DNA from: Candidatus Latescibacterota bacterium
GTDB taxonomy: Bacteria; Latescibacterota; UBA2968; UBA8231
NCBI GenBank assembly: GCA_022827165.1
Contig: JAJDTN010000066.1
Location: 1 to 17,756 of the forward strand
Length of the DNA stretch: 17,756 nucleotides
Reading direction: 5' to 3'
In this document: positions 1 to 5,610 of the stretch, piece by piece
Layout: the number at the start of each line of letters is the position of its first letter
How positions within the stretch are numbered: the first letter of the stretch is position 1
The notes under the pieces: model-generated
What the model was told of the DNA's origin: nothing
The model's database searches: none
Seen by the model: only the letters and a program-made list of their open reading frames with translations
Translations under genes and position numbers: made by a program

Positions 1-496
1 TAATGTACTGCTCCTCGGCGGCATCTTCGTCACCAATCACCCTGAGATCATTGAGAATCTGCTTCGCTCTTGCCGCACGTTGGTCCGCTACTCTGGCCGA
101 CGGGAAGGGCAGTCGATCCTGCCAGATGTCGCAAAGGGTCCTCCAGTATGAGTCTCTCTCATACAAGACTCTTCCAAACCGGATTGTCCAACACAGAAGT
201 TCATGTCCCTCCAGAACAAGGCCTTCTATATCCTCTTGGCGATAGGACCGAATATCGACATCGAGAGGTGGGAGGCCATAGTCCGGTCTCTCGCTCTCGT
301 GAATGACCAGCAAGTCGACATCGAAACTGTGCTTGGCCTGCCGGCGAGCTATGGACCCGAGGATGACAATTGCCCAGATGTCAGGTCTCTGACACCACGT
401 CTGAAGGAATTTCTGAACCCACGCCTTGGCAGGCATACTGGGCCATTTGTCAATTGTCCTGAGCACGTCAGATGGGTCCTGGCGCGTATCATGCAT
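1..496 (-). CDS. MNT-type nucleotidyltransferase (antitoxin of HEPN/MNT pair), partial at left edge
   Basis: This is the minus-strand partner of the HEPN gene; its 3' end lies outside the window. It reads MHDTRQDPSDVLRTIDKW..., with the pol-beta superfamily signature GSIARRQAKHSFDVDLLVI (GSxxR then DxD) around residues 47-65. A third acidic stretch, PPLDVDIRSY, follows at about residues 76-85. These are the metal-binding carboxylates of minimal nucleotidyltransferases. In characterised MntA/HepT systems the nucleotidyltransferase AMPylates the HEPN toxin and neutralises it; that role is inferred here from family and neighbour. The ATG at 494-496 overlaps the HEPN stop within ATGCATGA (489-496), so translation is probably coupled. 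A GTG ten codons downstream is a weaker alternative start. At least 165 residues are visible. Base composition is clearly poorer in GC than the central part of the window. Confidence 0.85.
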   Translation of the reverse strand, partial: MHDTRQDPSDVLRTIDKWPSMPAKAWVQKFLQTWCQRPDIWAIVILGSIARRQAKHSFDVDLLVIHESERPDYGLPPLDVDIRSYRQEDIEGLVLEGHELLCWTIRFGRVLYERDSYWRTLCDIWQDRLPFPSARVADQRAARAKQILNDLRVIGDEDAAEEQYI

Positions 497-896
497 CAGT
501 TGACTCGCCTGACTCGTCTGACTCGTCTGCAAGTAAGGTAGCAACAGCTTCGACATACTCCTCAATTCTGGCAGCCAGGTCCTCTGCATCCAACTCCGGA
601 AAGTCTACATCACCATAGGCGGCGGCCTTGCGAGCCATATTGAGATCGGAAAGCAAATCGGCAACATCGGGCAGACCGTGAGATTGAAGAGAATGCGCCG
701 CTTTGGCTTTCCCTGGGTGAGATCTACTGGGCTCCACGCCCACTTTCAACGCTGCCGCGACAATGGAGGCTTCCAGACAATAGAACCCATATAGTGAAAG
801 GTCTGCCCAATCGGTAGGGTCATCCCAAGCAACGAGAACTCGTTCCAGGTGCTTCTTGGCAAGTACCAGGCGTTTCTCAGCTTCGGTGTGCGACAT
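489..896 (-). CDS. HEPN-domain protein (putative toxin of HEPN/MNT pair)
   Basis: This is a small, mostly helical protein of 135 residues (143 if the upstream ATG at 918-920 is used). It shows the HEPN pattern: an N-terminal helix (EAEKRLVLAKKHLERV), a central ASIVAAALKVG helix, LNMARKAAAYGD, then a long C-terminal helix. The R-x4-Y-G arrangement in RKAAAYGD is like UPF0332-type HEPN proteins rather than the R-x4-H RNase motif of HepT, so ribonuclease activity cannot be assumed. The start at 894-896 (MSHTEAEKRL) is preferred because AGAAGAAG lies just upstream at good spacing; the earlier ATG has no such site. The gene overlaps the downstream nucleotidyltransferase by 8 bp. It begins only 33 bp beyond the tmRNA 3' end with no obvious terminator between them. 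The C-terminus is an acidic DESDESGES tail coded by a 9-bp repeat. Confidence 0.8.
   Translation of the reverse strand: MSHTEAEKRLVLAKKHLERVLVAWDDPTDWADLSLYGFYCLEASIVAAALKVGVEPSRSHPGKAKAAHSLQSHGLPDVADLLSDLNMARKAAAYGDVDFPELDAEDLAARIEEYVEAVATLLADESDESGESTDA
501..527 (+). repeat. 9-bp tandem repeat (3 copies of TGACTCGYC)
   Basis: Three exact or near-exact 9-bp units lie end to end. Read on the minus strand they code the acidic tail (DES)(DES)(GES) of the HEPN protein. The unit is a multiple of three, so slippage would alter tail length without shifting frame. Confidence 0.8.
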
Positions 897-928
897 AGCT
901 ACTTCTTCTGTCCACTGCATTGGTTATC

Positions 929-1294
929 TGGTGGAGGCGGCGGGAATCGAACCCGCGTCCGAAAGTGAGTCCTTCGAAACCCCTACGTGCGTAGTCGATC
1001 TACTCTGTTGCCGTCTCGTCCACACCGGTTCCGATCGACAGGATCCGGATAGGACCAGTCCCGAAGGTCTCGCCGGCGGCGCAGGGACGGGCGCCGCCGA
1101 CCAGCCTGCTGAGATGTCGTCGAGACCAGCGGCGCAGGCTCCACCGGCCCCGACGGGCTACCTGATTGCTCAGGCGGCCAACGCGTACGAGTTATCGTCG
1201 GCGTTTGTAAGAGTTCCCGAGGATTAACGAGGTTGTCGGGGACCTCGGCACGCGCTCTCGAATTCTCCACCCCCGTCGAAGCCAAGTCGCCCCC
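929..1294 (-). ncRNA. ssrA: transfer-messenger RNA (tmRNA)
   Basis: This is a complete one-piece tmRNA of 366 nt. The 5' end (minus strand) is GGGGGCGACTTGGCTTCGAC, the canonical tmRNA 5' signature. The 3' end is a T-arm with GGTTCGATTCCC followed by GCCGCCTCCACCA, with CCA encoded. The 5' GGGGGCG pairs with CGCCTCC to close the tRNA-like acceptor stem, with one G-U pair. A tag reading frame ending ...YALAA and TGA lies about 90 nt from the 5' end, as in other tmRNAs. The RNA rescues stalled ribosomes with SmpB and marks the truncated product for proteolysis. The remaining ~240 nt would hold the pseudoknots, which were not folded here. Short open frames crossing this region are spurious. Confidence 0.97.
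1170..1202 (-). other. tmRNA proteolysis tag reading frame
   Basis: Read on the minus strand, GCC GAC GAT AAC TCG TAC GCG TTG GCC GCC TGA encodes ADDNSYALAA. The terminal YALAA is the usual degron recognised by ClpXP-type proteases. The exact resume codon is uncertain: it could be this GCC or the AAC just before it (1203-1205), giving NADDNSYALAA. Confidence 0.85.
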
Positions 1295-1325
1295 ACGAAG
1301 CCGGAACATCCGTTCGCTTTCGGCG

Positions 1326-1355
1326 AATGTACCCGGCGCTTTCGCTCCCTGTCAA
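1326..1355 (-). promoter_or_regulatory. sigma-70-type promoter of ssrA
   Basis: On the minus strand a consensus -35 TTGACA (1350-1355) is followed by an 18-bp spacer and a -10 TACATT (1326-1331, 4 of 6 matches). It lies about 30 bp upstream of the mature tmRNA 5' end, leaving a short leader for 5' processing. It sits in the gap between the glycoside-hydrolase-like gene and ssrA. A CGAAAGCG octamer occurs on both sides of the -10. Confidence 0.7.
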
Positions 1356-1367
1356 CGGGCGGATCCG

Positions 1368-2954
1368 TCACGCCTTCTCGCGGTATTCGACGTCGAGGTA
1401 CACCGCCTTGAGCACCACGGACCGCTGCGGGGAGTCCGGCCTTCGCACCAGCCGGACGCGCAGCCGGTTCTCGCCCCGGCGGGGGAGGGGCTTCCCGGCG
1501 TCCAGCTCGACGAGGGTGCCCGCCTCGGTGACGGAACCGACCGTCGTCTCGAAGGGGCCTCCGGCGAAGACCGCCACGGGCCAGCCGTCGCGGGAGACGC
1601 GGGCCTCCGGCCACGGCAGCAGCCGCCCGTTCCACTCGACCTCCAGCGCGTCGCCCTCGGCCAGCCCATCCAGCCCGAGGCCGAGGACACAGCGGTCCAG
1701 CTCGCCGGCGGCCGAAGCGGCCTCGGCGTCGTCGGTGATCTCCAGGGTCAGCTCGCCGCCCCCGCCGGGCAGGGTCTCCTCCAGGACGACGGGCAGCGAC
1801 AACAGGGGGTGGGCGTGGTTGAAGGCGCCGCCGTGTCCCTCCTTGCCGCCGAGGCAGTGGTCGAGCTGGTAGCGCTTGCCGCGCCGCCGCAGCCCCTCGC
1901 GGTCGGCGAGCTCGCCGAGGACGCGCTGCTTCCACTCCTGGCTGGCGCTGTAGTAGTTGAACAGGTAGAGGCCGTCCACGCCGGCGTCCCAGTAGCGCGC
2001 CGCCAGGGCCCGCAGCACGCGCTCGTCGACGCACGGGCGCAGGGCCTCGAGGCAGCCGTAGACGCGGCAGTCCGTGCCCTCGGCGGCGGCGACGAACTCG
2101 GGGATGGGCATCTCGAAGGGGGTGAACCCGCCCCCGGCCACCACCGAGTCGACGAGGCCGTCGCCGATCCAGCGCTCCGCGTCCAGGCCGAGGCGGCGGG
2201 AGTCGGCCAGGCTCGGGGGGACCCGCACCAGCAGCTCCACCGGCCGGCCGCGGCGGGACGACTCGGTCTCGAGGCGGCGGCGGATGCGGCGCAGGAAGTC
2301 GGTCATCAGGTAGCCGCAGGCCAGGCCCTCGTCGACCCGGAAGAAGGCCGGGTGGCGCATGTAGTCGAGCTCGACGCCGTCCACGTCGAAGCGCTCGAAC
2401 AGCTCGCAGACGACGTCCTCCAAGTGCTCGCGCACGGCCGGGAACCTGTAGTCGACGCCGCGGTGGATGGCGTGCTCCACGCTCGGGGCGGGGATGTGCT
2501 CGTCGGGCCGGCCGATGAGGCAGTCGGCGTGGCGCCGGCGGAACTCGCCGAACCCCGGCGACGCGTACTCGGCCACGTAGTGGCTGTTCATGCGCACCGA
2601 GGCCAGCAGCCCCATCCCCGCCTCGTGGAACTGGCGGGTGATCTCGGTGAGGGGGCCTCCGGCGGCCTCGATGAGCCGCTCGCGGTTGGCCTTGCGCACC
2701 GCGTCCGGCCCCTCAAGGTGGTCCCAGCCCTCGCCGAAGCGCTCGCCCACCTCGGTCTCGTGGTTGTATACCTCGCGGTTGCCCACGCACCAGCTCACGG
2801 CGTCGACGGGGGAGCCCGCGTAGGTGCCGACCATGTGCTCCTGGATCGCCGCCGGCGTGGCCTCCACGTCGCCGTTGGATACCAGCCAGCCGTCGTCGTT
2901 GCTGATCATGCGGGGGCCTTGCGCGGCGTCCCCCGATCCTCGATGGTCCGTCAT
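1368..2954 (-). CDS. glycoside-hydrolase-like TIM-barrel protein with C-terminal beta domain
   Basis: The protein is 528 residues with no signal peptide, so it is probably cytoplasmic. It resembles uncharacterised GHL10/family-10-like glycosidase proteins. There is a long N-terminal alpha/beta region (about residues 15-350), with FDVDGVELDYMRHP near 189-202, the pattern seen at a barrel strand end where acidic catalytic residues often sit. A second strand-like GVDGLYLFNYYS lies near 325-336. A beta-rich module follows (about 380-528, ending LKAVYLDVEYREKA), resembling a carbohydrate-binding or sandwich domain. Substrate and true activity are unknown. The start at 2952-2954 is chosen because GGGGAGGAG lies just upstream; an in-frame ATG six codons earlier (to 2972) lacks a site. 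The gene is divergent from the DUF6941 gene with only a 32-bp gap, and its 3' end lies beside the ssrA promoter. Confidence 0.75.
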   Translation of the reverse strand: MTDHRGSGDAAQGPRMISNDDGWLVSNGDVEATPAAIQEHMVGTYAGSPVDAVSWCVGNREVYNHETEVGERFGEGWDHLEGPDAVRKANRERLIEAAGGPLTEITRQFHEAGMGLLASVRMNSHYVAEYASPGFGEFRRRHADCLIGRPDEHIPAPSVEHAIHRGVDYRFPAVREHLEDVVCELFERFDVDGVELDYMRHPAFFRVDEGLACGYLMTDFLRRIRRRLETESSRRGRPVELLVRVPPSLADSRRLGLDAERWIGDGLVDSVVAGGGFTPFEMPIPEFVAAAEGTDCRVYGCLEALRPCVDERVLRALAARYWDAGVDGLYLFNYYSASQEWKQRVLGELADREGLRRRGKRYQLDHCLGGKEGHGGAFNHAHPLLSLPVVLEETLPGGGGELTLEITDDAEAASAAGELDRCVLGLGLDGLAEGDALEVEWNGRLLPWPEARVSRDGWPVAVFAGGPFETTVGSVTEAGTLVELDAGKPLPRRGENRLRVRLVRRPDSPQRSVVLKAVYLDVEYREKA

Positions 2955-2986
2955 GTCGCTCCTCCCCGACATCGCGGGAACCGGTC

Positions 2987-3400
2987 ATGAATCTCAGATA
3001 CGGCCTGCTGGCCGACTCGGTGGCTCCGGGGCCGCAGGGCAAGAAGAATATCATCGGGACCTTCCAGGCGATCCACGCCGGGAAGTTCCCCTGCCTCCAC
3101 CCCAGTCTCTCCCTGCTCGTCCGGATCGAGGGAGACGCTTCGGAGACCGGTTCGCACGAGATCGAGCTGGTCTTCGTCGACGCCGACTACAAGCCCGTCG
3201 GAAAGCCGGTGAAGGCGGAGTTCCGGCTCGACAAGGCGAGCCTGCTCCAGGGCCAGCCCCCCTTCGCCGAGGCGGTCATGAACATCCAGAACCTGCCTTT
3301 GCCGAAGGCGGGAGCGTACGAGTTCGTCGTGAGGGTGGACGGGCGTCACCTGGGCGGCGTTCCGCTGTACGCGCTGGAGGCGAAGCAGCCGGCTGAGTGA
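2987..3400 (+). CDS. DUF6941-family protein
   Basis: The protein is 137 residues and soluble, with no signal peptide. The opening MNLRYGLLADSVAPGPQGKKNIIGTFQAI and the later HPSLSLLVRIEG, HEIELVFVDADYKPVG and GAYEFVVRVDGRHLGGVPLYA are the pattern I associate with DUF6941, a small beta-sandwich-like family of unknown function found beside unrelated genes. No catalytic motif is visible. It reads divergently from the glycoside-hydrolase-like gene. The ATG has only a weak purine stretch (CGGGA) upstream. The last codons (CCG GCT GAG TGA, PAE-stop) are repeated exactly ~495 bp downstream at the end of a gene remnant. Confidence 0.75.
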   Translation: MNLRYGLLADSVAPGPQGKKNIIGTFQAIHAGKFPCLHPSLSLLVRIEGDASETGSHEIELVFVDADYKPVGKPVKAEFRLDKASLLQGQPPFAEAVMNIQNLPLPKAGAYEFVVRVDGRHLGGVPLYALEAKQPAE

Positions 3401-3467
3401 AGGGCGCGAGGACGTCTTCGGGCACGGGCCGGCCGGAGGTCTGTCCGCCGCTCACGGCGTCCCCGAT

Positions 3468-3737
3468 TCAGTGATCCTGGCGGAAGTGGTGGTCCAACGT
3501 CAGGATCTCGTCATGACGGGCGGCGGCATCCCCCGACCCCGACGCACCGACGGCTGGCGCCTGGTAGAGCGAATCCGATTCCAGGGGCGTCTTGTCGGTC
3601 GGTGGACTCCCAACCGGGACAATGTCGAAGGCGGGACGACTGCGGTAGAGAACGGTGAATCGCTCCCCGTGCCGAACTTTCATTACCACTTCCTGCAGGC
3701 GCTCTCGGAGTTGCTTGGCACTGATGATCTCTGCCAT
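3468..3737 (-). CDS. Phd/YefM-type antitoxin, probably orphan with altered C-terminus
   Basis: The protein is 89 residues. The N-terminal fold MAEIISAKQLRERLQEVVMKVRHGERFTVLYRSRPAFDIVPV is typical of the DNA-binding Phd/YefM antitoxins, which repress their own operon and neutralise a partner toxin. The SLYQAPAVGAS..DAAARHDEIL segment is the usual toxin-binding tail. The start at 3735-3737 follows GAAGGGGGG; an upstream in-frame ATG (to 3761) lies before that site. After HDEIL the sequence continues TLDHHFRQDH-stop, which looks like the C-terminus of a PIN-domain toxin (T-x-D-x-H-F) rather than an antitoxin end. No intact toxin gene follows at 3401-3467. I infer that a deletion fused the antitoxin to the last codons of its lost VapC-like partner. 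Confidence 0.7.
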   Translation of the reverse strand: MAEIISAKQLRERLQEVVMKVRHGERFTVLYRSRPAFDIVPVGSPPTDKTPLESDSLYQAPAVGASGSGDAAARHDEILTLDHHFRQDH

Positions 3738-3751
3738 TGCGATCCCCCCCT

Positions 3752-3769
3752 TCAAGTTCAACTCAAGTT
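3752..3769 (-). promoter_or_regulatory. direct repeat upstream of antitoxin (possible operator)
   Basis: Two copies of AACTTGA (minus strand) are spaced 11 bp start to start, one helical turn, just upstream of the antitoxin ribosome-binding site. Phd-type antitoxins autoregulate at such short repeats, so this is a plausible operator. No clear -35/-10 pair could be assigned. Confidence 0.35.
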
Positions 3770-3814
3770 AATTTCTTCTCAGAGTGAGGCAATCGCCGAG
3801 GTTCACCTGGAGGA

Positions 3815-3893
3815 GGCGCGACGGCAGTGCAGGCCGCCGGCCGGGACCTGTCGGCGCGCAGCTCGCGCCTGGGAGTGTTCAGGCCGGCTGAGT
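3815..3893 (+). pseudogene. remnant related to the M28-like/FtsX gene
   Basis: A plus-strand frame reads ...AVQAAGRDLSARSSRLGVFRPAE-stop. Within the large gene at 5611, QAAGR and DLSARSSRMGVFRP occur in the same order, separated by 25 codons (6550-6624). The nucleotide match is strong on both sides. At 3829-3844 it covers the QAAGR codons. From 3845 to about 3886 it has three mismatches before ending. The remnant therefore matches the large gene minus exactly 75 nt. It has no start, no credible upstream domain and ends at once, so it is a non-functional fragment of a paralogue or of a rearranged copy. Confidence 0.65.
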
Positions 3894-3906
3894 GATCCCC
3901 GGGTCC

Positions 3907-5454
3907 TCAGGCCCGCTCGACGTCGAAGGCCGTCAGGTTGCGGGTATCTCTGCTGAACTCCACGGCGACGAGGTGAATCGGCTCGCCCAGGCCCCGGTAC
4001 TTGTCGGCATAGCGCCGCTCCTTCAACTGCGCCATGGCCGCGCCTTCGGGCGCCATCTCGACCACCTTGAACTCGAAGAGGTAGACGTTGCCGTTGAAGC
4101 GGACCGCCATGTCCAGGCGGCCGTGGCTGCTGCTGTCCTCGACGGTGATGTCCAGGCCCACGGCCGCGAAGTACGAGTAGAACACGCTGGCGTAGTAGCC
4201 CTCGTAGTTGGCGATGTCGTTGCTGGTGTACCACTCGTAGGGGATGCTGGCGAAGAAGGCGTGGAACAGGGCTTCCAGCCCGGCGAAGTCGTTGGCGAGC
4301 AGCAAGTCGTGGAGCTCGGCGCTGTGCTCCACCTCCTGCTGCGGGTTTCCCGTCAGGTGCTTCAGCAGGCTCTCGTTCAGGCTTTGCCGCACCTCCAGGT
4401 TCGGGTAGCCCAGCCGGTAGTATGTCCTTGTCCTGCGCCGCTCGGTGCGGCGAATCGTGAGGTAGCCGGTCTGAAACAGCAGCGCCTCCGTCGCGATGTG
4501 ATCGACGTCGAAGGTCGACAGCAGATCGCTGCTGCCCAGCATGTTGTCCAGGGACAGGGAACTCACCCGGCGCTTGAAAAGGGTCTCGACCAGGAACGCC
4601 GGCGTGCCGGTCTCGAACCACCATGCCTCGAACTCGCGGTTGCGAAACAGCAGCAGAATGTCGAAGGGGTTGTAGACCTTCTCCTCGCCGAGCCAGCTGT
4701 AGCCGTTGTACCAGGCGCGGATTTCGTCCCGGTCGAGGTCCGGGAGCTCCGGCGCGAACACGTCATCCAGATCCCCCTCGGTATAGCCACAGATAGCCGA
4801 GTATTTCGAGTCGAGGGTGATGTCGATGAGGTTGTTGAGCCCGGAGAACAGGCTCACTTTGGAGAGCTTGCTCACGCCGGTCATGAAGCTGAAGCGGATG
4901 TCGGCGTCGCTGTCCTTGATCGTCGAGTAGAGGCCGCGGAGGAAGTCGCGGTTGGCCCGGGCGACTTCCGGCGTCTCCAGGGCGTCGAGGATCGGCTTGT
5001 CGTACTCGTCGATCAGCACCGCCGCCGGTTGTCCGGCCTGGGCGTGCAGGGCCTCCAGCAGAGAGGCGAGACGCCGGGGCGCCGTGGCGTACTCGGAAAC
5101 CAGCCCCTCCCGGCGCTCGATGGCGGTCAACTGATCCATCAGGTTGTCCTGCAGGGAGCCCGGCTCCGTGAAGTTGCCGCCACCGAAGCTCAGGCGCAGG
5201 ACGGGGTGACGAAGGGACCAGTCCCAGTGATCGTGGATGTGCAGCCCCTCGAAGAGGGTCTTGTTGCCCTCGAACAGTTCCTTGCAGGTGTCGAGGAACA
5301 GGCTCTTGCCGAAGCGCCGAGGCCGCGACAGGAAGTAGTGCTTGCCCTCGTCGAGAAGCCGCCGGATGAAGGTGGTCTTGTCGACGTAATAGCAGTCCTG
5401 CTCGCGGATCTCGCGGAAGGTCTGAATGCCGATGGGGAGTCTGCGTCTGCGCAT
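3907..5454 (-). CDS. AAA-ATPase-like protein with C-terminal PD-(D/E)XK nuclease domain
   Basis: The protein is 515 residues. It has the AAA-ATPase-like (AAA_9-type) N-terminus MRRRRLPIGIQTFREIREQDCYYVDKT, then a P-loop variant FLSRPRRFGKSLF (GKS near residues 49-51) and a Walker B LIDEYDKP near 147-154. TGVSKLS near 192-198 is a sensor-like motif. The C-terminal domain carries HGRLDMAV...YLFEFKVVE (D448, E461, K463), a complete PD-(D/E)XK nuclease active-site set. Length is normal for the family. These proteins are widespread, often multicopy and of unknown role; a mobile or defence role is speculation. The start at 5452-5454 fits the family N-terminus and follows CAGGA; an in-frame ATG 13 codons earlier (to 5493) is possible. 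It is divergent from the operon at 5611. Confidence 0.85.
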   Translation of the reverse strand: MRRRRLPIGIQTFREIREQDCYYVDKTTFIRRLLDEGKHYFLSRPRRFGKSLFLDTCKELFEGNKTLFEGLHIHDHWDWSLRHPVLRLSFGGGNFTEPGSLQDNLMDQLTAIERREGLVSEYATAPRRLASLLEALHAQAGQPAAVLIDEYDKPILDALETPEVARANRDFLRGLYSTIKDSDADIRFSFMTGVSKLSKVSLFSGLNNLIDITLDSKYSAICGYTEGDLDDVFAPELPDLDRDEIRAWYNGYSWLGEEKVYNPFDILLLFRNREFEAWWFETGTPAFLVETLFKRRVSSLSLDNMLGSSDLLSTFDVDHIATEALLFQTGYLTIRRTERRRTRTYYRLGYPNLEVRQSLNESLLKHLTGNPQQEVEHSAELHDLLLANDFAGLEALFHAFFASIPYEWYTSNDIANYEGYYASVFYSYFAAVGLDITVEDSSSHGRLDMAVRFNGNVYLFEFKVVEMAPEGAAMAQLKERRYADKYRGLGEPIHLVAVEFSRDTRNLTAFDVERA

Positions 5455-5539
5455 GAGGGCGTCCTGGCCGGTGATCCCGCTACTGCTGGTCATCGCACAC
5501 CGGTCGTCTCTCCGAGTGTCGCCCTGTTCCCGAGGCAGA

Positions 5540-5610
5540 CCGCGTTTCGCTTAGACTACGATCGTACAAGTATAGCCACGAGACGACAGGTATAGCTGTA
5601 CCTACTTCCC
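5540..5610 (+). promoter_or_regulatory. divergent intergenic regulatory region
   Basis: This AT-richer gap separates the divergent ATPase gene and the large operon. It contains a perfect 10-bp palindrome TACGATCGTA (5557-5566), a near-palindrome GGTATAGCTGTACC (5589-5602, 12 of 14 positions symmetric) and two TATAGC hexamers (5571-5576, 5591-5596). The minus strand reads TATACT over the first of these, a good -10 for the ATPase gene. No matching -35 was convincing in either direction. No Shine-Dalgarno precedes the ATG at 5611, so the mRNA may have a very short leader. Confidence 0.35.

Larger units (their letters stand above)
3388..3895 (+). repeat. 13-bp direct repeats flanking the antitoxin and gene remnant
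   Basis: GCCGGCTGAGTGA occurs at 3388-3400 and again at 3883-3895. Both copies end an open frame with the same residues and stop (P-A-E-stop). They bracket about 480 bp carrying the antitoxin and the peptidase-like remnant. A 13-mer can recur by chance in a window this GC-rich, so significance is uncertain. Confidence 0.4.

Noticed and set aside
929..961. T-arm and CCA end read as a separate tRNA gene
   Set aside because: No anticodon arm lies at tRNA distance. The 5' partner with the tmRNA signature lies 366 nt away and pairs with this end.
856..1309. Protein-coding frames crossing the tmRNA
   Set aside because: They overlap a structural RNA on both strands and show no recognisable protein features.
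1233..2990. Long plus-strand open frame opposite the glycoside-hydrolase-like gene
   Set aside because: Low-complexity composition rich in A, V, G, H and Q, typical of the antisense of a GC-rich gene. The minus strand has a strong ribosome site and a coherent protein.
3446..3459. CGCCG-CTCA-CGGCG hairpin between the convergent DUF6941 and antitoxin genes as a terminator
   Set aside because: The stem is only 5 bp with no T-run, so it is expected often in such GC-rich DNA.
3892..5595. Plus-strand open frame opposite the AAA-ATPase gene
   Set aside because: It is the mirror of the ATPase gene; the minus strand shows Walker and nuclease motifs, while this frame shows only biased composition.
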